Source of the DNA: Chitinophaga sp. LS1
GTDB lineage: Bacteria; Bacteroidota; Bacteroidia; Chitinophagales; Chitinophagaceae
Length of the DNA stretch: 64,000 bases
Assembly: GCF_034274695.1 (NCBI RefSeq)
Contig: NZ_CP128362.1
Location: 1,798,001 to 1,862,000, forward strand
Direction of reading: 5' to 3'
The notes beneath the pieces were generated by a model. That model ran no database searches. It saw nothing but the letters and a program-made list of their open reading frames with translations, and was not told where the DNA came from. Within the stretch, counting starts at the first letter, position 1; the number at the start of each line of letters is the position of its first letter. A program made the translations under genes and the position numbers. Below, piece after piece: positions 18,269-28,286 of the stretch.

Positions 18269-19009
18269 ATGATCGAGAATGCCCCCAACGAACAGGAGGA
18301 GCAGGAATGCCCTGATGCCTGCTTTCAATGTAATAGCCCGGATTATGAACCTGGCTATACCGTCAGGTTATGTAAAACATGCCGAAAACGATTTAGCCGC
18401 TACCCGTTAAAGAAAAATATCTTGCTGGGAACCATCGGGTTAGGTACCCTCTTCGCCGTTTCTCTATACAGCTTCCAGTATCACTTTAAGGCCGCTATCT
18501 CTTACGAGAAAGGAATCACTTATGCTGATAACCGGGATTTTGTGTCTGCCGAAAATGAATTTCAATCCATACTTAAGAGGTACCCACAGAACGGTGCTTC
18601 CAAAGTTCATCTGCTCACTGCTTATTTTTACAATAATAAATTGGAAGCAGCTGATTCGATAAGAAATGAATTAGAAAAAAATCCATCTCTCAGGTATAAA
18701 GAGGATCTGACAGAAGAAGTAGCCACTTTTAAAGATCTGTGGGATAAAACCCACGCTCAAAATCCCGATCTGGCCACTGCCGGGGAGTGCCTCGAAAGAA
18801 ACCGTCTGCCTGAAGCAGACAGCATATTAAGAAAACTCGTTCATGCTAACCCTACCAACTGGACGGCATCTCTGCTGCTCTCTAAATGTCTGAGACAGGA
18901 ACAAAAATACACAGAAGCGCTATCCATATGTGATCGCATGCTATCCTATAATCATCAACTCCCAGCTGCGCTCGCAGAAAAAGCGACCCTGCTGAAAACA
19001 GTAAAATAA
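18269..19009 (+). CDS. Zinc-ribbon, single-pass membrane protein with TPR domain
   Basis: 246 residues. N-terminal zinc ribbon formed by CPDACFQC and CKTC (about 11-44), one transmembrane helix (about 54-72), then at least three TPR-like units (KGITYADNRDFVSAENEFQSI, and a final YTEALSICDRMLSYN). The topology suggests a cytoplasmic ribbon and a periplasmic TPR surface, or the reverse. Stop is three bases before the metalloprotease-like gene, so the two form an operon and probably act together. Confidence 0.75.
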   Translation: MIENAPNEQEEQECPDACFQCNSPDYEPGYTVRLCKTCRKRFSRYPLKKNILLGTIGLGTLFAVSLYSFQYHFKAAISYEKGITYADNRDFVSAENEFQSILKRYPQNGASKVHLLTAYFYNNKLEAADSIRNELEKNPSLRYKEDLTEEVATFKDLWDKTHAQNPDLATAGECLERNRLPEADSILRKLVHANPTNWTASLLLSKCLRQEQKYTEALSICDRMLSYNHQLPAALAEKATLLKTVK

Positions 19010-19012
19010 CTT

Positions 19013-19558
19013 ATGATCTTTGTACCCGGTATATATATCATGCTCATCACCTTCCCAGGTGTAGTAGTCCATGAATTCGCGCACCAGTTATTCTGCCGGA
19101 TCTTCGGCGTTGCAATATTTGAAGTAAAATATTTCCAGATGGCTAACCCCGCCGGCTATGTAAAACATGAACCGGTACGTAATCCCATTCACCAGCTGTT
19201 CATCTGCATCGGACCATTTATTATCAATACCTTACTGGGACTGACAATCGCCTTTCCTGCAGCTGTACCCGTATTTATTCTTGGTGAAGGGAACTTCCTG
19301 GATTTTGTCATGCTGTACTTTGGGTTCTCTATCGCTATGCATGCCTTTCCCAGCACCACAGATGCCAAAGTGCTGTGGGACACCATCTGGCATGGAGACA
19401 ATATACCATTATGGCTCAAAATCCTCACCGTTCCCATCGTAGCGCTTATCTACCTGGGTGCAGCAGGATCTATGTTCATGCTGAATTTACTATATGGAAT
19501 GGGAATCGCGTTTGGCTTACCAGTGCTGATTATGAAATTCCTGGCTAATTATTACTAA
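19013..19558 (+). CDS. M50-like membrane zinc metalloprotease homologue
   Basis: 181 residues, four to five helices. First helix carries VVHEFAHQLFCRIFG (HExxH), and a later helix has FSIAMHAFPSTTDAKVLWD, the position where M50 site-2 proteases give an Asp ligand; the size fits the DUF3267/M50-related group. Partner is the TPR protein immediately upstream. The 3' end overlaps the end of the convergent SNF2 gene by four bases. Confidence 0.78.
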   Translation: MIFVPGIYIMLITFPGVVVHEFAHQLFCRIFGVAIFEVKYFQMANPAGYVKHEPVRNPIHQLFICIGPFIINTLLGLTIAFPAAVPVFILGEGNFLDFVMLYFGFSIAMHAFPSTTDAKVLWDTIWHGDNIPLWLKILTVPIVALIYLGAAGSMFMLNLLYGMGIAFGLPVLIMKFLANYY

Positions 19559-22500
19559 CTGAAGAGGTACAATACATCTTCCTTCGTCAGCTTCTTGATA
19601 AAACCGCTATCGTCAGCAATGATTTCCTTTACCAGTGATTTCTTACGCTCCTGCAGCTGAAGGATTTTTTCCTCTACGGTATCCTTACAGATCATGCGGT
19701 AAGCAAAGATGTTTTTCGTTTGCCCAATACGGTGCGTACGGTCTATCGCCTGTTGCTCTACAGCCGGGTTCCACCATGGGTCTACAATATATACATAGTC
19801 TGCCGCTGTGAGGTTCAGACCCACACCACCCGCTTTGAGCGAGATGAGGAATACACGGCATTCTTCATTGTTCTGGAAATTCTGGATCGCCCTTTCACGC
19901 TCGCTGGTACTGGTGCTACCATCAAAATACTCAAACTGTACTTTCATGTGCTGCAGCTTTTCCCTGATCAGGCCCAGCATGCCGAGGAACTGGGAGAAGA
20001 TCAGCACCTTGTGGTTACTGATGTTCTCTGACATTTCGCGGGTCAGCTCATGCAGCTTCACGGAGTGATTTGGATACTGTTCTGCCTCATTGAGGATAGC
20101 AGGGGAGTCACAGATCTGGCGCAGTTTCATCAAACCTTGCAGAATGGTAAGCTGTGAACGCTCCATACCCTGATCTTCTATCACCCCCAGGATCTTGCTA
20201 CGATAAGAGTTGCGGTATGCATCATAAATATGCCTTTGCTCCGCATCCATTTCACAGAAGATCACGGTCTCAATCTTCTCAGGCAGATCCTTTGCTACCT
20301 GCTCTTTAGTACGGCGCAATATGAAAGGATAGATCAGTTTACGCAGGTGATCCTTGCGCTCTTCATCCTGGAACTTGTCAATCGGTGTGGCAAATTCATT
20401 GCGGAAGAAGTCTACACTACCCAGCATTCCCGGGTTCAGGAAGTTCATCTGGGCATATATATCAAAGGTGTTGTTCTGCATCGGGGTACCACTCAGCGCC
20501 AGCTTATTTCGGGTATTGAGCAGTTGTGCAGCCTTGGTCACCTTACTTTGCGGGTTCTTGATTGCCTGCGATTCATCCAGTACTACATAGTCCAGCGCCA
20601 GTTTCATCAGCAATGTAATGTCACTGCGCAGGGTACCATAGGTCGTGATCAGGATATCGAATTTTTGTAATGTTTCTGCATCCTTCAGCCGGGCAGGACC
20701 ATGATGTATATGATATTTCATGGAAGGGGTAAACTTCCTGATTTCATTTTCCCAGTTGTAGATCAGCGTAGTAGGACATACTACCAGCGCCATGCACTTG
20801 TCGTCGTTTTTGTTCTTGTAGTGCTGTATAAAGGTCAGCGCCTGAATGGTCTTACCAAGACCCATGTCATCTGCCAGAATACCGCCCCACTTCACTTCGT
20901 CGAGGTAGTTCAGCCACTGGAACCCGCTTTCCTGGTATGGACGGAGGGTCGCATGGAGGTTGTGAGGCAGGTCGATGTTGCGGATCTCGTCGAACTGCAA
21001 CAGCTTTCTACGCTTGGATTCCAGCTCCATCAGGATCGCTTCGTCATCAATAAACTCATAGAGTTCATCTATCACGCTGAAGTTATACTTACTCAGTTTC
21101 AGCGCACCCTTATCTTTTTCTTCCCCGATCTTGAAGAGCAGGGAATATTTCTTCAGCCATTCTTCCGGCAGCAGACCCAAAGAGCCATCTGCCAGTTGTA
21201 CGTAGTTCTGTTTGTTGTTCAGCGCGTGCTTGATATCGCGGATGCTTACTTTCTGATCACCATACAATACTTCGATCTGGGCATCGAACCAGTCGATGCC
21301 GGAGCTGATCTGTAAGTTGGTAACCGGCTTGTAGGCACTGAATTTAAAGTTCTTCAGGTTCTCAAACCCAAACACACGTACATTCATTTCCTTCAGGGCA
21401 TCGAAGAAGAGGAAGAACCAGTTGTTCTTCAGTGCTTCTTTTGCTCTCAGGAAGAAGTAGTTGTTATTGGTAGGTGTGGAGAAGCTGGTATGCAGGGCAG
21501 ACAGCTTTTCTACGAACTGCTGTTCCGCCTCTTTATTACGGTGAATGATCAGCACTTTGTTCCCTTCCTGCACGGTGATTTTCGAATCATCATTCCACTC
21601 CACTTCCTGCCCATGATAGGCGAATCCCGGCTGGATAATGAACGTTTCACCTACTTCACGCAGGAATACCCTGGCCTCAGGCACTACATCGTCTACTTCT
21701 GCCAGCAGGGTATGATCAAATTGTATATTATACTGTTTGCTCAGTGGCAACAGGTAATCTTTCAGATAAGTACCCCATTCACCAGCCGGAATGCGCAGGC
21801 GACCCTGTTCGCGGAACAGTTCTACATGCAGTGCATCCTGTGGATTTTCGAACAGGTACAATACGCCATTTTTCAGAAACAGGATCGGGCAGTCCCATTC
21901 ATTGTCCGATACACTCATCAGTTCCCCCTGTATAGATACATGACAGGTGATATCAATGGCATCCTTGCCTGCATGTGTCTTGAAAATGGGTTGCAACCTT
22001 TCCCCTGCCAGCTGTACCACCTGGAGGTTCCTGGTTTTAAATGGCTGACGGTTGGTCAACAGGAACAATAAGCCATGAGCTGCTATCTGCGGAAACAATT
22101 TGGCAAGCTTGGGATGCAGGTATTCCAGCATCAGCTCCTTGGTTTCCGTAGGCAGGGCCGACTCGTTATTGTCGTGGGTGATGTTTTCCCATATGCCCGC
22201 AAAAGGGGAATTCTTGCTCAGGAACTTGCTCACTTCCGTACCCTGCACCTTACGGATAGGGGTGATCAGGTCGCGATCAGGTTCTTTATATTGGTAAAAA
22301 TCAACGTACTTGGTCAGGTCCAGCCTATTCACCAGCGATACAAACGCATCCCCCTCATCATTCACTTCTCCGCTCACCAGGTCAATCCTGAAGAAAGGGT
22401 ACAATGACTCGTTGGCATTGAATACAATACCCAGTCTGTGAGTGATCACAGCCGCAGTTTCAGTAGGAGGGGGCGGTGCTGGCAGACGGCCGGCATTCAG

Positions 22501-23298
22501 TCCATCTACTCTTTTGATACTCGGATCCAATACCCGCAGGAACGGTTTTCCTTCCATATAAGAGAAGGTGAATTTACCATTCAGATCATCGCTAAGAGAG
22601 TAACCATACAGCGCAAGCAGTTTGTTCTTCTCCTTATCCCAGTTACGCAAACTATCAAAGTAGTAAGCCCCCTGGGTATTCAGCAGGTTCAGGAACAGGG
22701 CGGTTTTATGCTTACAGATCGCATGTTCCGACTCATCACAGGTACAGCTGGTATCAAAAAAACGCTCCTCGTTCCGCTGCAGAATAACAGGGTATTCGGT
22801 ACCGTTGTCTTTCACAATCGCCTCTACTTTCTCATCTTTTGCTGACTGAACTTTGATGGCTTTGCTCTGTTTGGCCAGTTTCTCCGCTTCCATGAACAGG
22901 TCATTGGAGGTAAGGAGCTTCAGGGCCTTTATATCAATCGACTTAATTTTCACCAGTGTATGCTGCTGGCTATATGAAATTCCAAAACTTTCAAACTGGT
23001 TCTTGTCCAGCATTTCCTGCAACTGGAACATGGCAGCAGCCTCATGGCGGCAAATGTCTCCCAGGTTGTAGGGACATTGACAGCGCACAGACATGTTGCT
23101 GGTCTCGTGATATTTGTTGATGGAAACGCGGTAGTAGTTAGCATGGGTATCGCTCTTCACCCGAAAGGTGGCCGATTTCAGGATAGGGTCTGCCTCAATC
23201 AATTCCACACCACCATTAGCAAATATGCGTTTCCCCCTGCGGATCACCTCATCGGTTCCGTTATTGTACACATATTTGAGCAACTGGGGTAGCGACAT
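19555..23298 (-). CDS. SNF2 family DNA-dependent ATPase/helicase with two SWIM zinc fingers
   Basis: 1247 residues. Two SWIM fingers sit in the N-terminal fifth: CQCPYNLGDICRH and CTCDESEHAICKH (CxC...CxH). A long unassigned middle follows, then the Snf2 motor from about residue 800: DDMGLGKTIQAL (I), DESQAIKN (II), LSGTPMQNN (III), and C-lobe motifs with KAGGVGLNLTAADYV and QAIDRTHRIGQ (V, VI). Such proteins remodel protein-DNA complexes or RNA polymerase. It stands alone, not beside restriction or defence genes. Confidence 0.95.
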   Translation of the reverse strand: MSLPQLLKYVYNNGTDEVIRRGKRIFANGGVELIEADPILKSATFRVKSDTHANYYRVSINKYHETSNMSVRCQCPYNLGDICRHEAAAMFQLQEMLDKNQFESFGISYSQQHTLVKIKSIDIKALKLLTSNDLFMEAEKLAKQSKAIKVQSAKDEKVEAIVKDNGTEYPVILQRNEERFFDTSCTCDESEHAICKHKTALFLNLLNTQGAYYFDSLRNWDKEKNKLLALYGYSLSDDLNGKFTFSYMEGKPFLRVLDPSIKRVDGLNAGRLPAPPPPTETAAVITHRLGIVFNANESLYPFFRIDLVSGEVNDEGDAFVSLVNRLDLTKYVDFYQYKEPDRDLITPIRKVQGTEVSKFLSKNSPFAGIWENITHDNNESALPTETKELMLEYLHPKLAKLFPQIAAHGLLFLLTNRQPFKTRNLQVVQLAGERLQPIFKTHAGKDAIDITCHVSIQGELMSVSDNEWDCPILFLKNGVLYLFENPQDALHVELFREQGRLRIPAGEWGTYLKDYLLPLSKQYNIQFDHTLLAEVDDVVPEARVFLREVGETFIIQPGFAYHGQEVEWNDDSKITVQEGNKVLIIHRNKEAEQQFVEKLSALHTSFSTPTNNNYFFLRAKEALKNNWFFLFFDALKEMNVRVFGFENLKNFKFSAYKPVTNLQISSGIDWFDAQIEVLYGDQKVSIRDIKHALNNKQNYVQLADGSLGLLPEEWLKKYSLLFKIGEEKDKGALKLSKYNFSVIDELYEFIDDEAILMELESKRRKLLQFDEIRNIDLPHNLHATLRPYQESGFQWLNYLDEVKWGGILADDMGLGKTIQALTFIQHYKNKNDDKCMALVVCPTTLIYNWENEIRKFTPSMKYHIHHGPARLKDAETLQKFDILITTYGTLRSDITLLMKLALDYVVLDESQAIKNPQSKVTKAAQLLNTRNKLALSGTPMQNNTFDIYAQMNFLNPGMLGSVDFFRNEFATPIDKFQDEERKDHLRKLIYPFILRRTKEQVAKDLPEKIETVIFCEMDAEQRHIYDAYRNSYRSKILGVIEDQGMERSQLTILQGLMKLRQICDSPAILNEAEQYPNHSVKLHELTREMSENISNHKVLIFSQFLGMLGLIREKLQHMKVQFEYFDGSTSTSERERAIQNFQNNEECRVFLISLKAGGVGLNLTAADYVYIVDPWWNPAVEQQAIDRTHRIGQTKNIFAYRMICKDTVEEKILQLQERKKSLVKEIIADDSGFIKKLTKEDVLYLFS

Positions 23299-23493
23299 AG
23301 TATCAGTTTGCCTTATTTTATTCTGACCACTTGCGGGTTAAAAACTAAAATATTTAGCAGATGGCTAGAAGGCAATTCACAAAAGTACACAGAAAAATCG
23401 TAAAAAAGATGAGCGGGAGGGACGCAGTGAAGGGTCAGACAAGGTCCCTGCAGACAAACCCCTGAACAGAAGGGGGTTTCAATAAAATGAATA

Positions 23494-23522
23494 GCCCCCG
23501 GCAAGGAAAATCGCCGGGGACT
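23494..23522 (-). terminator. Terminator of the comB-gcvT cluster
   Basis: Stem CCCCGGC / GCCGGGG (23496-23502 with 23513-23519) about ten bases past the comB stop; on the minus strand it is followed by a moderately T-rich stretch. Confidence 0.6.
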
Positions 23523-23529
23523 TTAAGAT

Positions 23530-24261
23530 TTATTTTACAATTACCAACTCTCCATTTTTATAAAGCGGAAGCACATTTGCCCCGTCGGGAGTCAGGCAAT
23601 ACTGAATGTCTTTTTGCAGACCAAACTTCGCCAGACGCTTGTAATGCGATGCCTGGGTCATCATTTCCTGGATATTATCCTTGTTGGAGGTATACAGCAT
23701 TTCAGCAGCCAGGGCAGCATCATCATTAATAATGAAGTGCTCCTTAATGCGACTGATCACAGCACCGGCAAAGAGCGTGTCTTCCAGGTTCACCTTATCC
23801 TTCCAGGCAGCGCAACCCAGTATCACAGGGCGCTTTTGCGCAATCAGGTAATCGCACACCGCAGAGAGATTAGGGAAAGAACCCGTAATGATCTGTTCCG
23901 CATCCTTAGCCATATGCAACAGCTTGGTGCCATTGGTAGTAGTAAGCACCAGTGTTTTGCCCCCGATAAACCCGCGGGTGTATTCAAAAGGCGAATTACC
24001 ATGCTCCAGACCTTCAGCTACCCGGCCGTCTCTTTCACCGGCAGTGATCGCCCCCAGTTCGGTACCTATACGGATACAATCCGGCACGGTGGCTACCGGT
24101 ATTACCCTGGCAGCGCCATTGTACAGTGCTGTACAAATGGTGGATGTGGCTCTCAAAACATCGATAATCACTACAATACTACCTTTTATCTCATGCAGGT
24201 GCAGTAAAGCAGGCGATAAACATACTTCTAAAGATGGTAACTGTGTTTCTTCTTTGCTCAT
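23530..24261 (-). CDS. comB: 2-phosphosulfolactate phosphatase (ComB family)
   Basis: 243 residues from the ATG at 24261, chosen because it lies two bases after the upstream stop; a start at 24285 would overlap that gene by 22 bases. IIDVLRATSTI with the Asp/Arg signature, NSPFEYT and TTTNGTKLL are characteristic of ComB, a Mg-dependent phosphatase first known from coenzyme M synthesis. In bacteria without coenzyme M its role is presumably in sulfolactate-type metabolism and is not settled. Likely co-transcribed with the SRPBCC gene. Confidence 0.88.
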   Translation of the reverse strand: MSKEETQLPSLEVCLSPALLHLHEIKGSIVVIIDVLRATSTICTALYNGAARVIPVATVPDCIRIGTELGAITAGERDGRVAEGLEHGNSPFEYTRGFIGGKTLVLTTTNGTKLLHMAKDAEQIITGSFPNLSAVCDYLIAQKRPVILGCAAWKDKVNLEDTLFAGAVISRIKEHFIINDDAALAAEMLYTSNKDNIQEMMTQASHYKRLAKFGLQKDIQYCLTPDGANVLPLYKNGELVIVK

Positions 24262-24263
24262 TA

Positions 24264-24737
24264 TCAATCTAATATTACTCTCCATTTTTCGGTCTCCGCA
24301 TAGTCCTTGATGACATCATTACGCATCTTCAGCAACTGCGTCATGTACCTGTTCAGATACAACTTCTCAAACCATCTGCCCAGACGCCCGTAAGGGGTGC
24401 CATATTCAAATACATCAATAGCTATCGTAGCATTTTCGATTTGCTTAAAATGATGTTCATGCTTCATATAGGTAAAGTCTCCGTTTACCATCTCGTCACA
24501 GAAATACTCTTTATGGCGCATCTCCGTAATGCGGGTGGTCAGCTGTCTGATTTTACCCAAATGTTTAGCTTGCCAGGTCACTGTTTCGTCAGCTTCAATC
24601 AGACCGTTTACACAGCCTTTTATCGCGTCTTCCTGCAGGTGCGACATACTGCGCTTGTGCAGGGTGATACTCCGGCTCAGGTCAAAAACCCTGTCCATTG
24701 GAGCACGAATTACAGTAGTTAGATGAATGGTAGGCAT
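24264..24737 (-). CDS. SRPBCC family (START-like) protein
   Basis: 157 residues. Opens with IRAPMDRVFDLSRSITLHKRSM and contains TWQAKHLG, MVNGDFTYMKHEHHF and DVFEYGTPYGRLGRW, the common pattern of small bacterial cyclase/dehydrase-like SRPBCC proteins with a hydrophobic ligand cavity. Ligand unknown. Located between gcvT and comB on the same strand with gaps of 25 and 2 bases. Confidence 0.85.
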   Translation of the reverse strand: MPTIHLTTVIRAPMDRVFDLSRSITLHKRSMSHLQEDAIKGCVNGLIEADETVTWQAKHLGKIRQLTTRITEMRHKEYFCDEMVNGDFTYMKHEHHFKQIENATIAIDVFEYGTPYGRLGRWFEKLYLNRYMTQLLKMRNDVIKDYAETEKWRVILD

Positions 24738-24762
24738 AGCGATATGGTTTTAAAAAGGTGTA

Positions 24763-25851
24763 TTAGCTTAAGAACGGTACTTTCACCACCTTGGCTTTCA
24801 ATAGCTTATCCCTTACAGCTACAAAGATCTCGGAATCCAGTGCGGCAAAAGGTGTTTGAACATAGCCCAGACCTACCGCTTTCTGCATAGAAGGCGATTG
24901 TGTACCAGAAGTAACGCGGCCTATGACCTGACCATTGGCATCCTTGATTTCATAGTCATGACGGGGAATACCCTTGTCAACCATTTCAAAACCTACCAGT
25001 TTCTGTTTCAAACCGGCAACCTTTTGCGCTTCAAAGATACTACGTGCCGTAAATTCTTTTGTAAATTTCGTGATCCAGCCCAGACCAGCTTCAAGCGGAG
25101 AGGTGCTGTCGTCAATATCATTGCCATACAGACAGAAGCCCATTTCCAGTCGCAGGGTATCTCTTGCTCCCAGACCAATAGGTTTCAGACCTTTAGGACC
25201 ACCCACCGCGAAGATGGCATCCCAGATCTTGTCTGCATTATCGTCTTTATCTTCAAAATAGATCTCAATACCACCAGCACCGGTATAACCTGTAGCACTG
25301 ATGATCACATTGGATACACCTGCAAATTCACCTTTCGCGAAAGTGTAGTATTTCAGGTTTACCAGGTCTGTACTGGTCAGGGATTGCAGCATGCTCGCAG
25401 CATTAGGCCCCTGAATAGCCAGCAGACAGGTGCGGTCAGAAATATTCTGCATGTCCACACCCTTCGTATTGAATTTGCTGATCCAGTTCCAGTCTTTTTC
25501 GATGTTGCTGGCATTTACCACCAGCATATATACCTTATTTTCCTCGATGCAGTACACCAGGAGGTCATCCACAATACCACCTTCTTCATTAGGCAAACAG
25601 CTGTATTGTGCTTTCCCAGCCGTCAGTTTGGAGGCATCATTACTGGTTACCCGTTGAATCAGATCCAGCGCATGCTCCCCTTTTAACATGAACTCACCCA
25701 TATGGCTGACGTCAAATACCCCGGCATTCGTACGCACGGCCTGATGCTCATCATTGATACCAGTGTAAGAGATAGGCATGTTATAACCTGCAAAGGCTGC
25801 CATCTTAGCGCCCAGCGCTATGTGTTTGTTTGTAAATGGTGTGTTCTTCAT
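24763..25851 (-). CDS. gcvT: Glycine cleavage system T protein (aminomethyltransferase)
   Basis: 362 residues, normal length. [11 protein letters not shown] near the N-terminus, [13 protein letters not shown] and [11 protein letters not shown] (with the Asp that activates folate) and a C-terminal beta-barrel domain ending in GLGYVQT. It moves the aminomethyl carbon of glycine to tetrahydrofolate. GcvP and GcvH are not in the window. First gene of a likely three-gene unit with the SRPBCC and comB genes. Confidence 0.96.
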   Translation of the reverse strand: MKNTPFTNKHIALGAKMAAFAGYNMPISYTGINDEHQAVRTNAGVFDVSHMGEFMLKGEHALDLIQRVTSNDASKLTAGKAQYSCLPNEEGGIVDDLLVYCIEENKVYMLVVNASNIEKDWNWISKFNTKGVDMQNISDRTCLLAIQGPNAASMLQSLTSTDLVNLKYYTFAKGEFAGVSNVIISATGYTGAGGIEIYFEDKDDNADKIWDAIFAVGGPKGLKPIGLGARDTLRLEMGFCLYGNDIDDSTSPLEAGLGWITKFTKEFTARSIFEAQKVAGLKQKLVGFEMVDKGIPRHDYEIKDANGQVIGRVTSGTQSPSMQKAVGLGYVQTPFAALDSEIFVAVRDKLLKAKVVKVPFLS

Positions 25852-26131
25852 AATCTAATGATCGGTGCTTGTTTTGGGTATGCTTATAGTTTAGTTTTTG
25901 TTTAAGCCCCGCAAAAATAGGTTGATTTTCCAAATTCGGCGAAATTGGACCAATAATTGCCTTTTCCGTCACAATAGTTATGCTGCAGCGTCATAAATTT
26001 GAACCGGGAATCTAAACAACGTAAAGGATATGAATGTTATTATCCCGCGGTGTATGATTTGCTAACCAACAACTTAGATACCGGGTTATCTCTTGCTTGG
26101 AATGACTATCGTCTCTTGATCTCTTTAAAAT

Positions 26132-27757
26132 ATGCATACAACTGTGAAGCACTCCATTTGGCTGCTGGCGCTCGTGCTGCCTTCTGCGCAACTGACCGCC
26201 CAAAAGAAAGCCGACCGTAAGACTCTGGGAAACCTACAGACCCACATTAGCTACCTGGCCAGCGACAAATTGGAAGGACGCCTCACGGGCAGTCCCGGTG
26301 AACAATTGGCGGCTAGCTACATTTCAGCACAAATGAAACAAGCCGGCCTGACTCCCAAAGGAGACAATGGCTACCTCCAGACGTTCCCTGTCAATGAAGG
26401 CAAAACCATCGATCCTGCCAGCTCCCTGACAATTAATAACAACGCGCTCATACCCGTTGAACAGTACATTCCATTGCCTTTCAGCGCTCAAAAGCGTGCA
26501 AAAGGCGATGTAATGCCAGCGGTAAATGAACCGGATAATATCTGGTTGCTCAATGTAAAAGACATTGAATCTGATCCACATACTGATCCGCTGGAGATCT
26601 ACCACCAGGCAGCTGCCGAAGCAGCAAAAGCCGGAGCAACCGGGGTTGTTTTCTACAATGGCCCTGAAACTGCTGCCGATGTACATAAATGGTTGTCAAA
26701 AGAAACCACCCCACTCACCATTCCGGTAATGTGGGTGACAGACGGCATCAGCAAAACCATGGAAAATGCTGAAGAAGTTCAGGTGAGTATGAACGTGGTC
26801 TTTGGCGCCAATAAACGCACCGGCACCAATGTAATCGGTTTTTTGGACAATAAAGCACCTGCTACTATCATCATAGGTGCTCACTTTGACCACCTTGGCA
26901 AAGGAGAGGACCATAACTCCCTGGCCCCCAATGATAAATCTATTCACAATGGCGCCGATGACAATGCCAGCGGTACAGCAGCGCTGATTGAACTGGCCCG
27001 CTTACTGAAAGCTGCGCATTTCAATAAATACAACGTCCTGTTCACCGCCTTCTCCGGGGAAGAACTGGGCCTCTTTGGTTCCAAATATTTCGCAGATCAT
27101 TCCCCTGTGGAGCTGGGATCGGTGGATTATATGATCAATATGGATATGATAGGCCGCCTGGATACATCCAAAGGTTTGCAGGTAGGAGGGGTAGGCACCT
27201 CTCCCGTATGGCCGGAGGTCGTAAAAGCAGCGGCGCCGGCAGGCATAAAACTGACTTTCGATTCTTCAGGCACAGGGCCTTCCGATCATACTTCTTTTTA
27301 CCTGAAGAATATACCGGTGCTGTTTTTCTTCACCGGCTCCCATGCTGATTATCACAAACCTTCTGACGATGTGGACAGGATTAATTATAATGGTGAAGTG
27401 GTGGTGCTGAAGATGGTGTATGATATCGTGGAAAAAACGAATGGCATGACCAAACTGGCATTTACCAAAACGAAGGATAAGCAGATGGCTACCAGTACCC
27501 GTTTTCCCGTGACCCTGGGTATTATGCCCGATTATACCTGGCAGAAGAATGGGGTACATGTAGATGCGGTCACAGAGGGAAAAACCGCATACAAAGCGGG
27601 TTTAGCTGCGAATGACATCATTATTAAGCTGGGTAACCATACTGTCTCCAACCTCGAAGATTACATGCAGGCCCTCGCCAGCTTCAAAAAAGGCGACAAG
27701 ACAACTGTATGGGTAAAAAGAGGTGCACAGGAAAAGAAATTCGATATCCAATTCTAA
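26132..27757 (+). CDS. M28 family metallopeptidase with PA insert and C-terminal PDZ domain, exported
   Basis: 541 residues. Signal peptide 1-23 (ending AQLTAQ). A PA-like insertion occupies roughly 130-250. The two-zinc site follows: AHFDHLG (His), NGADDNASG (Asp), SGEELGLFG (catalytic Glu and ligand Glu), NMDMIGRL (Asp) and GSHADYHKPSDD (His). The last ~80 residues are a PDZ domain (AAYKAGLAANDIIIKLG-type carboxylate loop). Aminopeptidase or glutaminyl-cyclase-like activity in the periplasm. Own terminator. Confidence 0.94.
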   Translation: MHTTVKHSIWLLALVLPSAQLTAQKKADRKTLGNLQTHISYLASDKLEGRLTGSPGEQLAASYISAQMKQAGLTPKGDNGYLQTFPVNEGKTIDPASSLTINNNALIPVEQYIPLPFSAQKRAKGDVMPAVNEPDNIWLLNVKDIESDPHTDPLEIYHQAAAEAAKAGATGVVFYNGPETAADVHKWLSKETTPLTIPVMWVTDGISKTMENAEEVQVSMNVVFGANKRTGTNVIGFLDNKAPATIIIGAHFDHLGKGEDHNSLAPNDKSIHNGADDNASGTAALIELARLLKAAHFNKYNVLFTAFSGEELGLFGSKYFADHSPVELGSVDYMINMDMIGRLDTSKGLQVGGVGTSPVWPEVVKAAAPAGIKLTFDSSGTGPSDHTSFYLKNIPVLFFFTGSHADYHKPSDDVDRINYNGEVVVLKMVYDIVEKTNGMTKLAFTKTKDKQMATSTRFPVTLGIMPDYTWQKNGVHVDAVTEGKTAYKAGLAANDIIIKLGNHTVSNLEDYMQALASFKKGDKTTVWVKRGAQEKKFDIQF

Positions 27758-27788
27758 ACAGACCACAGAAGACGCATACGCACGCACA

Positions 27789-27825
27789 AAAAACGCTTCT
27801 GCCATACGGCAAAAGCGTTTTTTGT
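27789..27825 (+). terminator. Terminator of the M28 peptidase gene
   Basis: Stem aaaaaacgcttctgcc / ggcaaaagcgtttttt around atac, ending in a T run. Shares the gcttYYGCC/GGC core with other terminators here. Confidence 0.85.
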
Positions 27826-27870
27826 GCTATTTTTTCTAAATCCGGTATCTTGCAGCTTCAATATCGTGAT

Positions 27871-28272
27871 ATGAAGCCTGTTTTGTTGATATTTACGGTA
27901 GCCACCTTCTTCTTTTCGTGTAATCAGTCGCGTAACGATAACCGGGATGCCTCAGCTTACGACGTCGTGACCGGGAAAAGCTATGTGCTACGCAATGCCC
28001 AACCAGTGAGTAGTGACTCCCTTACCAATATCGTCTTACAGCGTCAGGAAGAAATGGCCCGCATACTGGAAAGACATGGGTTCAAAAAACACCTCGTCAC
28101 CAAAGACAGCCTCCTCTTCCGCCGTGCAAACGGGTTGGAAGTTATGCTCGAACTACCGGCGCCTGAAGATGCCTGGCAGTCAAATACGATCATCGCATTT
28201 GACCCGCAGAAAAGCCCGCTGTTCATCAACCTGAAAAAAGATAGCACGCAGGTGACCAATTATATTAAATAA
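27871..28272 (+). CDS. Small lipoprotein of unknown function
   Basis: 133 residues from the ATG at 27871, chosen because it gives a lipoprotein signal (MKPVLLIFTVATFFFSC, acylated Cys17); the open frame extends further up through the previous terminator but without sense. The mature part is short and charged with no recognised domain (QRQEEMARILERHGFKKH, LEVMLELPAPEDAW). Ends 14 bases before the NrtR-type gene, so the two may be co-transcribed. Confidence 0.7.
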   Translation: MKPVLLIFTVATFFFSCNQSRNDNRDASAYDVVTGKSYVLRNAQPVSSDSLTNIVLQRQEEMARILERHGFKKHLVTKDSLLFRRANGLEVMLELPAPEDAWQSNTIIAFDPQKSPLFINLKKDSTQVTNYIK

Positions 28273-28286
28273 CCCTCTTACATCAT

